From NCBI RefSeq assembly GCF_007995065.1, contig NZ_VOQR01000001.1:3724501-3788500 (forward strand): a DNA stretch of 64,000 nucleotides, given 5' to 3'. Positions 37,506 to 46,342 of this stretch are shown here, in pieces; positions within the stretch are counted from its first letter, which is position 1; each line of letters begins with the position of its first letter. Both the position numbers and the translations under genes were made by a program. The notes below the pieces were generated by a model. That model saw only the letters and a program-made list of their open reading frames with translations, was not told the DNA's origin and did not search any database. Source of the stretch: Sphingomonas ginsenosidivorax. Its GTDB lineage: Bacteria; Pseudomonadota; Alphaproteobacteria; Sphingomonadales; Sphingomonadaceae.

Positions 37506-38534
37506 TCAGGTGGCGCAGCTGCCGATCCAGGCGGCGAGCGGATCCCACAGGGCCGTGCGCGCGCGCCCGCCGACGATCATCCCTACATGGCCGAGCGCGA
37601 GGTCGCGGCGGTCGGACCACCCGATCGCGGTCGCGGGCGGCACGATGCGATCGATCAGCGACACGAACTCGACCGTCGGGCAGCCGAGCCGCAACGGATC
37701 GACCGGCGCGCCGCCGACGTGCCACCCCCCCTCGCCCGGACGATCGTCGACGATGCAGTCCTCGAACAGTGCACGCGCCGCCGCATAGGGAAGGGGGGCG
37801 CCGCTATTGGCCCAGTCCTCGAGCCGGACGAACGCGCGCGCGGCGGGACTGCCCGGTACCATCCCCGCGAACGCTTCGTATTTGGCGACCGTGCGCGCGG
37901 GGTCGATCTGCCAGAACGCCGCCTGCAGCACCTCGATCGGTACCAGGCCGAGCGCGGACGACCATGGCTTCGCCGCCGCCCACATCGCTGCCAGTGACGC
38001 GCGCGACGGCGCGTCGTAGCCGGTGAAGTGCCAGGGTGCGGCGATCGTCGCCAGCCCGGCGACCGGCATCAGCGCGGCCGCCGCGACCGCCAGCGTCCCG
38101 CCCAGGCAATAGCCGACCAGCACCGACGGTTCGCCCAGGCTGCGCAGCAACGGCACCAGCAGCGTCTCGACGTGCCCGGCGAGGTCCAGGTCGCGATCCT
38201 CCGCGCCGGGCGTCCCCCAGTCGATCAGCCAGGGATGCAGGCCTCTCGCGGCGAGCCAGCGCAGCAGCGACGTCTCGGGCGACAGATCGAGGATCCCGGG
38301 CGGGTTGATCAGCGAGGGGACGACGACCACCGCCGGGCCGGTGCCGCCATAATCGCGCAGCACCGCGCGGCCGACCTGCGCGGCGACCGGCATCGCCGGC
38401 ATCGGCGAGTCGCGGGGCGCCTCCTGGTACGCGCGCAATCCGGCCAGCGCGCGGGTCAGGCGTCCGGCGTCGCGCGCGGTTTCGCGGCCCAGCATCGACA
38501 GGAACAGCGGCAGCGGGCGGGGCCCGTGCGGCAC
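37506..38534 (-). CDS. PHA synthase (PhaC)-like alpha/beta hydrolase with Cys nucleophile
   Basis: 342 residues from a GTG at 38534; the frame stays open to a GTG at 38585, only 14 bases from phaR. The nucleophile elbow reads VLVGYCLGGTLA (C143 from this start), the GxCxGG form typical of polyhydroxyalkanoate synthases rather than the GxSxG of esterases. The likely Asp is in SLIDRIVPP and the His in ALGHVGMIVGG. Class I and III PhaC proteins are longer at the N-terminus, so this may be a minimal relative, a depolymerase-like hydrolase or a thioesterase. It diverges from phaR, supporting a link to storage polymer. The shorter start leaves room for a promoter; neither start has a clear ribosome-binding site. 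Confidence 0.72.
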   Translation of the reverse strand: MPHGPRPLPLFLSMLGRETARDAGRLTRALAGLRAYQEAPRDSPMPAMPVAAQVGRAVLRDYGGTGPAVVVVPSLINPPGILDLSPETSLLRWLAARGLHPWLIDWGTPGAEDRDLDLAGHVETLLVPLLRSLGEPSVLVGYCLGGTLAVAAAALMPVAGLATIAAPWHFTGYDAPSRASLAAMWAAAKPWSSALGLVPIEVLQAAFWQIDPARTVAKYEAFAGMVPGSPAARAFVRLEDWANSGAPLPYAAARALFEDCIVDDRPGEGGWHVGGAPVDPLRLGCPTVEFVSLIDRIVPPATAIGWSDRRDLALGHVGMIVGGRARTALWDPLAAWIGSCAT

Positions 38535-38599
38535 GGGCGCGTGTTGCGGTGCGTCATCAAAGATTGTACCCGTGGTTTCAAACACAAAAAGGGGGATCC

Positions 38600-39184
38600 A
38601 TGAAAAAACAACCGGCAGCGGATGGCATCGTCGTCATCAAGAAATACGCCAATCGGCGGCTCTACAACACCGAAACCTCATCCTACATCACGCTGGAACA
38701 TCTCGCCGCGATGACGCGCGAGGGTCGCGAGTTCAAGGTGCTCGACGCCAAGACCGATGAGGACATCACGCACAACGTGCTCACGCAGATCATCATGGAA
38801 GAGGAAAGCCGCGGCGAGACGATGCTGCCGGTCAACTTCCTGCGCCAGCTGATCGCGATGTACGGCGATTCGATGCAGGCGATGGTCCCGGGCTATCTCG
38901 AGGCGTCGATGGACAGTTTCCGTCGCAACCACGACCAGTTCAAGTCCGCGGTCGAGGGCGCGTTCGCCAACTCGCCCTTCGCCGAGATCGCCAAGCGCAA
39001 CATCGCGATGTTCGAGACCGCGACCCAGGCGTTCGCGCCGGGTGCCACGCCCGCCGGGCCCGCGCCTGCCGCCGCAGCCTCGCCGTCGCCCCAGCCCGCC
39101 GCGTCGAACCAGGACGACGAGATCGCCGCCCTGCGCAACGAACTCGCCAGCCTGAAGGACAAGGTCGAGAAGCTCGGTCACTGA
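38600..39184 (+). CDS. phaR: Polyhydroxyalkanoate synthesis repressor PhaR
   Basis: 194 residues. The DNA-binding PHB_acc_N domain is complete: VVIKKYANRRLYNTETSSYI then TLEHLAAMTREGREFKVLDA. It is followed by a PHB_acc domain (LTQIIMEEESRGETMLPVNF and the LRQLIAMYGDSMQAMVPGYL segment) and an Ala/Pro linker with a C-terminal coiled coil (DDEIAALRNELASLKDKVEK). PhaR represses phasin genes and binds polyhydroxybutyrate granules, so repression is lifted when polymer accumulates. GGGGG lies five bases before the ATG. It is divergent from the PhaC-like gene. Confidence 0.96.
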   Translation: MKKQPAADGIVVIKKYANRRLYNTETSSYITLEHLAAMTREGREFKVLDAKTDEDITHNVLTQIIMEEESRGETMLPVNFLRQLIAMYGDSMQAMVPGYLEASMDSFRRNHDQFKSAVEGAFANSPFAEIAKRNIAMFETATQAFAPGATPAGPAPAAAASPSPQPAASNQDDEIAALRNELASLKDKVEKLGH

Positions 39185-39369
39185 TGGCGCCGTTGCTGTG
39201 GAGCGCGAGCGGCGGGTTCGCCGCGCTGGCCGTCGCAGCGGGGCTGGGCGACCGGCGCCGCCGCCGGCGCCGCGATCCTGACTCGGTCGGCTGGGTCGAC
39301 TGGCCGACGGTGCAGATGCTCGCGCTGATCGCGCTCGCGGTCAGCGCCGGCCTCGCGCTCAAGACCTGA
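39184..39369 (+). CDS. Small hypothetical membrane protein downstream of phaR
   Basis: 61 residues. Two hydrophobic segments (LLWSASGGFAALAVAAGLG and VQMLALIALAVSAGLAL) are separated by a strongly basic stretch DRRRRRRRDPDS. No family is recognised. Its ATG overlaps the phaR stop by one base (TGATG), indicating coupling. Its stop codon lies inside a tandem 14-base repeat (39366-39427). Confidence 0.6.
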   Translation: MAPLLWSASGGFAALAVAAGLGDRRRRRRRDPDSVGWVDWPTVQMLALIALAVSAGLALKT

Positions 39370-39427
39370 CCGTCGGGGCCTGACCGTCGGGGCCTGACCG
39401 TCGGGGACTGACCGTCAGGGCCTGACG
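39366..39427. repeat. Tandem 14-base repeat spanning two converging gene ends
   Basis: CTGACCGTCGGGGC occurs at 39366-39379 and 39380-39393, then with one change at 39394-39407 and 39408-39421, plus a partial fifth copy CTGACG. The first copy carries the stop of the small membrane protein; the fourth carries (on the other strand) the stop of the glycosyltransferase gene. Confidence 0.85.
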
Positions 39428-40887
39428 TAGCGCCGGTCGTTCCGCAGATAGACGACCATGTGCCACTTGCCGCGCGAGCGGGCGAAGACCCGGCGATAGT
39501 CGCGCGCCAGCGCCGCCTTCATCACGCGCACGGTGCCGGGGTTGTAGATCGTTGCGCGGCGGTCGGAGGTGACGACCAGCGGCGGCCGGCCGGCCATGAT
39601 CCGGCGGACCTCGGTCGGCTGATCGACGCCGATCGCGCCCTGCTCGGTCGCATAGGCGAGCAGGTTGGGAAAGGCATAGGGCGTCGGCACGCACGTCCGT
39701 GCCAGGTGATACAGGATCGACGGGCCGACGAACACATAGGGGCACCCGCCGCCGCTGTTCGCCGCGACCACCGCGGCTACCGCGCGGGCGTCGTTGCGCT
39801 GGTCCGGCTGGGTCACCCGGTCGGCGATCAGGATCACGGCGGGCACGGCCAGCGCGAACGCGAGCAACCCGCGCGATCGGCCCAGCGCCGGCGCCGCCAG
39901 GATCGCCAGTGGCGCGACCAGCGGCAGGCCGTAATGATCGAAGAAGGTGCCGATCACCAGGAACCCGACCAGCGCGGCGGCGGTCCAGGCAAGAGCGATT
40001 CCCATCGTCTCGGCGGCCTGCCCGGCGCGCGGTCGGCGATGCCAGCTGACCGCGGCCGCGACCAGCAACGGCAGCAGCTGCCCCGCGATACCCGCCAGCC
40101 GGATCGCCAGCCGGCCGATCGGATACCCCGGACGCAGTGCGATCGACGTGACGTTGGCGAACCAGAACGCCGCGAACGCGGCGGGGCCCTTGGCGAGATA
40201 CCAGCCGATCGCGGCGAGCGTCGGCGCCAGTCCCATCGCGGTCCACAGCAGCGCGGCGCCGCAGATCATGGCCGGCCGCGCGCCGGCGCGCCGCAGGAAC
40301 CAGAGATGCGCGAGGCCGAACGCCGCCCCCTCGAACATCGGTGTGTATTTCAGCTGGATCGCGAGTCCGGCCAGCAGGCACGCGATCGTCCCGCTGGCGA
40401 TGATCGCACCGACCCGCCCCAGTGCCGCCTTGGCCGGCAGCCGCAGCGTCAGCAGCGCGGCGACCGCCATCGGCAGATTGTAGAACACCGGCGCCTGCCC
40501 GCCGCCGCCGCTGAGCAGCGACAGGCCGGCAAGATACAGGATTCCCGCCGCGATCGCACCGCGCCGGTTCGCGCCGACCGTCGCCGCCGCCACCACGACG
40601 ACCAGCGCCGTCCCCCAGGCGGCCAGCGTCGCGAGCAGTTGATAGGCGAGGATGCCGTCGCCTGGCAGCAGCCGGATCGCGGCAAACAGCGCGAACAGCC
40701 CCACCGGCTTGCGGTCCCACAGATCGATATAGGGTACCGCCCCGTGCAGCATGCGGTCGCCGACGAGCAGGTAATATTGCTCGTCCGCGTCGATCACCGG
40801 ATTGCCGAAATCCCAGGCGCGGATCGCCAGTGCGACGAACAGGAGGACGAGCGCGATACCGCGGCGTCCCGACAGGAAAGGGGTCAA
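39415..40887 (-). CDS. Membrane glycosyltransferase (GT39/GT83, ArnT-like)
   Basis: 490 residues from a TTG at 40887. About ten to eleven membrane helices follow the start; the first periplasmic loop has DADEQYYLLVGDRMLHGAVP and DLWDRKPVGLF, whose acidic residues are the catalytic base and sugar-phosphate contacts of the PMT/ArnT family. Such enzymes transfer sugars from polyprenyl phosphates to envelope acceptors; the acceptor cannot be told. The TTG overlaps the stop of the upstream protease gene (TTGA), which decides the start. The stop lies in the 14-base tandem repeat. Confidence 0.8.
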   Translation of the reverse strand: MTPFLSGRRGIALVLLFVALAIRAWDFGNPVIDADEQYYLLVGDRMLHGAVPYIDLWDRKPVGLFALFAAIRLLPGDGILAYQLLATLAAWGTALVVVVAAATVGANRRGAIAAGILYLAGLSLLSGGGGQAPVFYNLPMAVAALLTLRLPAKAALGRVGAIIASGTIACLLAGLAIQLKYTPMFEGAAFGLAHLWFLRRAGARPAMICGAALLWTAMGLAPTLAAIGWYLAKGPAAFAAFWFANVTSIALRPGYPIGRLAIRLAGIAGQLLPLLVAAAVSWHRRPRAGQAAETMGIALAWTAAALVGFLVIGTFFDHYGLPLVAPLAILAAPALGRSRGLLAFALAVPAVILIADRVTQPDQRNDARAVAAVVAANSGGGCPYVFVGPSILYHLARTCVPTPYAFPNLLAYATEQGAIGVDQPTEVRRIMAGRPPLVVTSDRRATIYNPGTVRVMKAALARDYRRVFARSRGKWHMVVYLRNDRRYVRP

Positions 40888-42071
40888 TAAAAATTCCGCA
40901 GGGTGAGGGTGCGTTCCGCGCCGTCGCAGGTCGCCAGCCGTACCACGCGGCCCGGCGTGCCGACCGCCCAGGATGCGATCGGGCTGGTCGGATAATCGGC
41001 CGGGATGGCCACGCCGTCGATCCGGCAGATCGTGTCGCCCGCCGTCCACCCACCGGCGGCGGCCGGCCCGCCGCGCATGACGTGGAGGATCTTCAGCCGG
41101 TCGCGCTCGACGCCGACGAGCAACCCGCTGGTCGAGCGCAGCGGCGCGACTCCGGCCTTGGGTCCCGGCGCCAGGATCATCCGCCCCGCCGTGGGATCGA
41201 GCAGCACGCGGTAGGCCTGCAGGAAGCCCGAGCCGATGCGTCCCGCCGTCCCGATCGACTGCGAGAAGCCGCCCGGCGGTTCGATCCGCACTTCGACCGC
41301 ATGCGAGGTCAGCTGGCCCAGGCGGATCGCGGGAACGATCGCGAGGCCGCTGACGGCCGGGCCGGCCAGCCCGAACGCGATCGTCGTGGTCGTCGGCAAG
41401 CGGGTCAGCCGCGCCGCCGTCCACCCCGCCTGCGTCACCGTGATCGACGACCCGTCGCCGGTATCGACCACCAAGGGCGCCAGCGCATGGCCGCCGAGCG
41501 TCGCCCGGCTTTCATACACCTGGCGCGTCGCAGAGACGGTCAGCGGCGCGGTCTGCCCGACGAACGGCATCCGCCCCGATCGCAGCAGGCGGAACCGCCG
41601 CCCCGCATAGTCGATGTCGAGCGCATAGGGTGCGAGCAGGTCGCGGCCGACGAGCAGGTCGACCGAATCGGCGCTGCCGGTGGCGATCGCGGGCAGGTCG
41701 GCGACGGTGACGCCGCCGCCGGTGCGCGTGACTCCCCCGATCGCCAGCGTCCGCGTCGGCATCCATTGCAGCGCGACCGATCCGCCGATCGCGGTCGCGG
41801 AGCCGCCGGCGACGACCTTGCGGGGCTGGATCGCAGGCGAGGTCTTGGCCAGCAGCGTATAGCTGACGCCGGTGTCGAGGATCGCGGTCACGGTGCGCCC
41901 GTCGATCTGCATCGCGAAGCGGATCTGGTTGCCGGGCGTGAGGTCGAACTTTACCCACCGCGCTTCGGTGTCGGTCGCCAGCCGCGCGATGCCGGGATCG
42001 CGGGCTCCCGGCGGCACGGGCGCACGCGCGCCGGTCAGGGCGAACAGGGCGAGCAGGATGGCAAAGCGCAT
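40884..42071 (-). CDS. Retropepsin-like aspartic protease with PDZ domain, exported
   Basis: 395 residues. A signal peptide (RFAILLALFALTGARA) precedes two half-sites, ILDTGVSY (D66) and VVDTGDGSS (D203), and a C-terminal PDZ domain (LRSTSGLLVGVERDRLKILH, VMRGGPAAAGGWTAGDTICR). Two DTG motifs in one chain resemble the pepsin layout, while the spacing and PDZ are typical of bacterial retropepsin-like proteins of unknown substrate. It is likely periplasmic. It is followed with a four-base overlap by the glycosyltransferase gene, so the pair are probably co-translated. Confidence 0.85.
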   Translation of the reverse strand: MRFAILLALFALTGARAPVPPGARDPGIARLATDTEARWVKFDLTPGNQIRFAMQIDGRTVTAILDTGVSYTLLAKTSPAIQPRKVVAGGSATAIGGSVALQWMPTRTLAIGGVTRTGGGVTVADLPAIATGSADSVDLLVGRDLLAPYALDIDYAGRRFRLLRSGRMPFVGQTAPLTVSATRQVYESRATLGGHALAPLVVDTGDGSSITVTQAGWTAARLTRLPTTTTIAFGLAGPAVSGLAIVPAIRLGQLTSHAVEVRIEPPGGFSQSIGTAGRIGSGFLQAYRVLLDPTAGRMILAPGPKAGVAPLRSTSGLLVGVERDRLKILHVMRGGPAAAGGWTAGDTICRIDGVAIPADYPTSPIASWAVGTPGRVVRLATCDGAERTLTLRNFY

Positions 42072-42120
42072 GGCCTCGCCTAGCGGGTCGGCAGGACGGC
42101 GGTAAGCCCTCCGTTTCCGC

Positions 42121-43665
42121 CTAGAGGCACGCCTCGAGGAACGCCTGGTCGAACCCGAACTGCCGCGCCTTGTCGAGCGTGTACGGCCGCAGCCCCATCG
42201 ACCGGTATTCGCCGACGATCTTGCCGTCGGCGCTCTCGTCGAGATATTCGAACTTGAAGAGCTCCTGCGTGACGATCACCGGGCCCTCCATCCCGATCAC
42301 CTCGGTGATGTTGGTCACGCGGCGCGACCCGTCGCGCAGACGCTTCACCTGGATGATCAGCTCGACCGAATCGGCGATCTGGCGGCTGATGGCTTCCTTC
42401 GGCACCTTGATGTCCGACATCATCACCATGTTCTCCATACGCGCGAGCGCCTCGCGCGGGGAGTTGGCGTGGAGCGTACACATCGAACCGTCATGGCCCG
42501 TGTTCATCGCCGCGAGCATGTCGAAACACTCGGATCCACGAATTTCGCCCAGGATGATGCGATCCGGACGCATACGCAGCGCGTTCTTGACGAGGTCGCG
42601 GATGCTGATCTCGCCCTGGCCCTCGAGGTTGGCAGGCCGTGTCTCGAGCGGCAGCCAGTGCGGCTGCTGCAGCCTGAGTTCGGCCGCGTCCTCGATCGTC
42701 AGCACGCGCTCGCCCGGGTCGATCATCTTCGACAGCGCGTTGAGCATCGTCGTCTTGCCCGAACCGGTACCGCCCGAGATGACGACGTTGAACCGGCTGG
42801 CGCCCGCGATCTTCAGCGCAGTGGCCATCTTGGGGCTCATGCTGCCGAAGCCGGCCATCATGTCGAGCGTGATCGGCTTGGCGGAAAACTTACGAATCGA
42901 GATCGCGGTGCCGCGCAAGGACAGCGGCGGCACGATGACGTTGACGCGGCTGCCGTCCTTGAGGCGGGCGTCGGCGAGCGGCGAGGTCTGGTCGACGCGG
43001 CGGCCGACCGAGTTGACGATCCGCTGCGCGATCTGGAACAGATGCTCCTCGTCGCGGAACTGGATGGGTGCCAGCTCGAGCTTGCCCTTGCGCTCGACAT
43101 AGGTCTGTTCGGGGCCGTTCACCATGATGTCGGTGATGTTCGGGTCGGACAGCAGTTCCTCGAGCGGCCCGAGGCCGAGCAGCTCGTCGACCAGCACCTT
43201 TTCCAGCGCGAACTGTTCGCGGCGGTTGAGCGTCAGCTTCAGCTCGGCGAGCACTTCGCCGATGATCGGGCGGAATTCCTCGGCGAGCTCGTCCTTGCCC
43301 AGCGTCGCCGCGGCCTCGGGATCGACTCGCTCCAGCAGGCGCGGAAGCACCTGTTCCTTGATCTTGTGGATCGACTGTTCGAAGCCCTCGACGCGGCTGT
43401 TGCCGGCCTCGCCGCTGGCGTTCTGGCGATCGGACAGCCGCTGCATCGCGTCCATCGCGCCTGCCGCCATGCTGCCGGGCATCGTCCCGGGCAGCTCGGT
43501 CTCGCCGGGCATCGGCAGCGAGTCGATCGGCGGGAACTGCGCGCCGCCGTCCGCATCGGGGCGCGGCGCTGCGGCCCCGCCACCCTGCATCGGGCGCGCC
43601 ACGCCGAACGCCGGCCTGACCGGCGTTCCTCCATTCATCCCACTCCGACGCCCGAACGCACTCAT
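42121..43665 (-). CDS. cpaF: CpaF/TadA-type secretion ATPase
   Basis: 514 residues. CpaF drives assembly of Flp/Tad pili. A Pro/Gly-rich N-terminal linker precedes the N-domain (LDEL...LGLGPLEELLSDPNITD) and the ATPase with Walker A SGGTGSGKTTMLNALSKM, the Asp box VLTIEDAAEL, Walker B ALRMRPDRIILGEIRGSE and the His box HDGSMCTLHANSPREAL. No other tad/cpa genes are in the window, so it works with components encoded elsewhere. The ATG at 43665 begins MSAFGRRSGMNG; the frame is open long before it without support. It diverges from the serine protease across 96 bases. Confidence 0.93.
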   Translation of the reverse strand: MSAFGRRSGMNGGTPVRPAFGVARPMQGGGAAAPRPDADGGAQFPPIDSLPMPGETELPGTMPGSMAAGAMDAMQRLSDRQNASGEAGNSRVEGFEQSIHKIKEQVLPRLLERVDPEAAATLGKDELAEEFRPIIGEVLAELKLTLNRREQFALEKVLVDELLGLGPLEELLSDPNITDIMVNGPEQTYVERKGKLELAPIQFRDEEHLFQIAQRIVNSVGRRVDQTSPLADARLKDGSRVNVIVPPLSLRGTAISIRKFSAKPITLDMMAGFGSMSPKMATALKIAGASRFNVVISGGTGSGKTTMLNALSKMIDPGERVLTIEDAAELRLQQPHWLPLETRPANLEGQGEISIRDLVKNALRMRPDRIILGEIRGSECFDMLAAMNTGHDGSMCTLHANSPREALARMENMVMMSDIKVPKEAISRQIADSVELIIQVKRLRDGSRRVTNITEVIGMEGPVIVTQELFKFEYLDESADGKIVGEYRSMGLRPYTLDKARQFGFDQAFLEACL

Positions 43666-43761
43666 GCCTAGTCCTTCATGGTTGGGAGCGGAGTAGGGCC
43701 GAAGCGTTGATAATCTATAAACCAGGTTCTCGTGGCGGGGGCGGCGGGATAGGGGAATCCC

Positions 43762-45264
43762 ATGATCCTGCGCCTGCTTCTCCTCATCGGTCTCGTTTTC
43801 GGCGTCGCGGTGCCCGCGGCGGCCGACGACATCTCGGCGGCGGGGCGCGGCGTCGTGCGGATCGTCACGATCGCGGTCGTCGACGGGCAGGTCGTCGGGT
43901 TCGGCCATGGCAGCGGCTTCGCGATCGCGCCCAACCGAATCGTCACCAACGCGCACGTCGTCGATCTCGCCGAACGCTATCCCGACAATGTCGTGATCGG
44001 CGTCGTCCCCTCGGAAGGCGACAAATCCTATACCGGCCGCGTCATCGCCTATGATTCGCAGGCGGATTTGGCGCTGATCGAGTTCACCGGTGCGCGTCTG
44101 CCGCCGGCCGCGCTCTATACCGGCCCGGTGACGGAGGGCGATCCGGTGGTCTCGCTCGGCTTTCCCGGCAATGTCGACCTGGCGACCGCGCGCTCCGCGG
44201 CGGACTATATCAAGCCCATGTCGCCGGTGCGCTCGGAAGGCGTGTTCTCCGGGCGGCGCATCCTGACCAACGTCGAGGTGCTGCTGCACACGGCGAGCAT
44301 CGCGCGCGGCAATTCGGGCGGGCCGCTGCTCGACCGGTGCGGACGCGTGATCGGGGTCAATTCCGCGATCACTCGCGGCGAGGAGGGCGACGCGACGTTC
44401 GGGTTCGCGATCGCCGATACCGAGCTGTCGACCTTCCTGCGCGAGGCGAAGCAGCCCTATGCCTCGGTCGGCACGCCCTGCACCTCGATCGAGGATCGGT
44501 TGCGGCAGGACAGCGATGCCGACGCGCGCGCGGTGACCGACGCCGCGGCGGCGCGGCGCGATGCGGCGACGCAGGCCGGGCTGGTCCGCGAGGCGGCGCT
44601 GGAGAAGGCGCGCGCCGCGGCACAGCGGGGACGCGAGAACGTGATGGCGGTGGCGGTGCTGCTGCTGGTAGCGGGTGCGCTGGCGCTCGGCGCGGCGGGG
44701 CTGTTCGAGACGCAGGGCGATCGGCGGCATGCGACCTGGGCGCTCGGCGGGGGCGCGGTCGAGATCGTCGTGGCGGTCATCGTCTTCGTGCTCAGGCCGT
44801 CGGGCGAGATCGACCTGCCGGCGACCCCGGCGGCGCAGGCGGCGATCGTCGCCAACGCCCCGCTGGGCAAGCTCGTCTGCCGGCTGGTGCCCGAGCGCAG
44901 CCGCCTGACGGTGTCGTCGAGCGAGGACGTGCCGCTGATCTGGGGCAAGGCCGGGTGCATGAACGGCAAGACGCAATATGTCGCCAATGCCGGGCGCTGG
45001 GAGCGCGTGCTGGTGCCGGATACCGAACAGAGCGTGTCGGTGCTGGCGTTCGATCCGGCGACGCGGACCTATGCCAACACCCGCTATCTGATGTCGGCGG
45101 CGGGGATGGCGACGGCGCGGACCGCGCGGGGCGATGCGGCGAAGGTCTGCACCACCGACGAGACCGCGCTCGCCAGGCTCGGCGCCGCGCAGGCCGCGGT
45201 CCGCGCGACGCTGCCGCCTTTGCCCAACGAAAAGCTCGTCTATTCCTGCGACCGGGCGCGCTGA
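43762..45264 (+). CDS. Trypsin-like serine protease with C-terminal membrane region
   Basis: 500 residues. A signal peptide (ILRLLLLIGLVFGVAVPAAA) is followed by a chymotrypsin-fold domain with H65 in TNAHVV, D102 in SQADLALIE and S185 in RGNSGGPL. A helical coiled region (about 250-290) leads to two membrane helices (about 295-345) and a C-terminal periplasmic or cytoplasmic domain with cysteines and no recognised motif (LVCRLVPERSRLTVSSSEDV). No PDZ domain is present, unlike DegP. It probably processes envelope proteins. Its end overlaps the converging ada gene by 25 bases. Confidence 0.85.
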   Translation: MILRLLLLIGLVFGVAVPAAADDISAAGRGVVRIVTIAVVDGQVVGFGHGSGFAIAPNRIVTNAHVVDLAERYPDNVVIGVVPSEGDKSYTGRVIAYDSQADLALIEFTGARLPPAALYTGPVTEGDPVVSLGFPGNVDLATARSAADYIKPMSPVRSEGVFSGRRILTNVEVLLHTASIARGNSGGPLLDRCGRVIGVNSAITRGEEGDATFGFAIADTELSTFLREAKQPYASVGTPCTSIEDRLRQDSDADARAVTDAAAARRDAATQAGLVREAALEKARAAAQRGRENVMAVAVLLLVAGALALGAAGLFETQGDRRHATWALGGGAVEIVVAVIVFVLRPSGEIDLPATPAAQAAIVANAPLGKLVCRLVPERSRLTVSSSEDVPLIWGKAGCMNGKTQYVANAGRWERVLVPDTEQSVSVLAFDPATRTYANTRYLMSAAGMATARTARGDAAKVCTTDETALARLGAAQAAVRATLPPLPNEKLVYSCDRAR

Positions 45265-46283
45265 GCCTCGGTCGCGAGCAGCGTACGCTTGCGGTCGAGG
45301 CCGTACGCATAGCCGCCGAGCGCCCCGCCGATCCGCTGCGCCCGGTGGCAGGGCACGATGATCGACACCGGGTTCTTGCCGCACGCGCTGCCCGCCGCGC
45401 GGACCGCCGCCGGATTGCCCGCGATCGCGGCTAACTCGCTGTAGGTCCGGGTCTCGCCGAGCGGGATCGTGCGCAGCGCCTGCCACACCGCCTCCTGGAA
45501 CGCGGTACCGCGAACGTCGAGCGGCAGGTCCGCGTCGAGCCCGGGGGTCTCGACCTCCGCGACGACGCGCGCGGCGAGCGTGGCGAGCGCGTCGTCGGCC
45601 TCGGCGATCGTCGCGTTGGGGAAGCGTGCGTGCAGCGCCGCGTCATCCTCGTCGAACGAGACGCGGCACAGGCCCTTGTCGGTCGCGGCGACGAGCATGG
45701 GGCCGAGGCTGGTGGCGGCGACGGTCCAGCGGATCGTGACGCCCTCGCCGCCACGCGCCCAGGCGCTCGGTGCCATGCCGAGCCGTGTCGCGGCATTGGC
45801 GTAGAAGCGACTTGGGGCGGAGTAGCCCGCGTCGTAGATCGCATCGGTCACGCTCTTCTCCTCGGTCAGCGCGTCGGCGGCGCGGGTGCTCAGAAGCCCG
45901 CGGGCATAGGCGGCGGGGGTGACGCCGGTCGCACGCTTGAACAGGCGGTGGAAATGATGCGGCGCATAGCCGACCCGGGCGGCGAGCGTGTCGAGGTCGA
46001 TGCGCTCCTCCGCGGCGTCGAGGATCGCCAGCGCCTCGGCAACCGCGATGCGGTCGCGGCCGACCTCGTCGGGCTTGCAGCGCAGGCAGGCGCGGTAGCC
46101 GGCATCGCGTGCCTGTGCGGGCCCTGGATAGAAGGTGACGTTGCGGCGATGCGGGTGCCGCGCAGGACAGCTCGGCTTGCAATAGATCCGCGTGGTATGA
46201 ACCGCGACGACGAACCGGCCGTCCGCAGCGCGGTCTCGCGCGGCAAAGGAGGCCCAGGCGGACTCGGGATCGAGCGATGTCAT
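45240..46283 (-). CDS. ada: Ada: methyl-DNA-responsive regulator and O6-methylguanine-DNA methyltransferase
   Basis: 347 residues with three parts. The N-terminal Ada zinc domain has C35, C39, C66 and C69 (YCKPSCP, RACLRCKP); C35 would accept a methyl group from phosphotriesters. An AraC-type helix-turn-helix follows (IDLDTLAARVGYAPHHFHRL). The C-terminal methyltransferase has the active site IIVPCHRAQRIGG. Ada repairs alkylation damage and, when methylated, activates its own regulon. The ATG at 46283 begins MTSLDPESAWASF. Its 3' end overlaps the serine protease gene by 25 bases on the other strand. Confidence 0.95.
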   Translation of the reverse strand: MTSLDPESAWASFAARDRAADGRFVVAVHTTRIYCKPSCPARHPHRRNVTFYPGPAQARDAGYRACLRCKPDEVGRDRIAVAEALAILDAAEERIDLDTLAARVGYAPHHFHRLFKRATGVTPAAYARGLLSTRAADALTEEKSVTDAIYDAGYSAPSRFYANAATRLGMAPSAWARGGEGVTIRWTVAATSLGPMLVAATDKGLCRVSFDEDDAALHARFPNATIAEADDALATLAARVVAEVETPGLDADLPLDVRGTAFQEAVWQALRTIPLGETRTYSELAAIAGNPAAVRAAGSACGKNPVSIIVPCHRAQRIGGALGGYAYGLDRKRTLLATEAQRARSQE

Positions 46284-46342
46284 CGGGGCGATCTACGCGC
46301 GATTCGCACACGCGGCATCCCGGCGCTTGCGCTCAAAGCGGC

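Noticed and set aside
39366..39427. CRISPR array
   Set aside because: The 14-base units are directly adjacent with no spacers and there are no cas genes.
46284..46340. Ada box upstream of ada
   Set aside because: On the minus strand only AGCGCA is shared with the E. coli AAAGCGCA site; too weak to claim.
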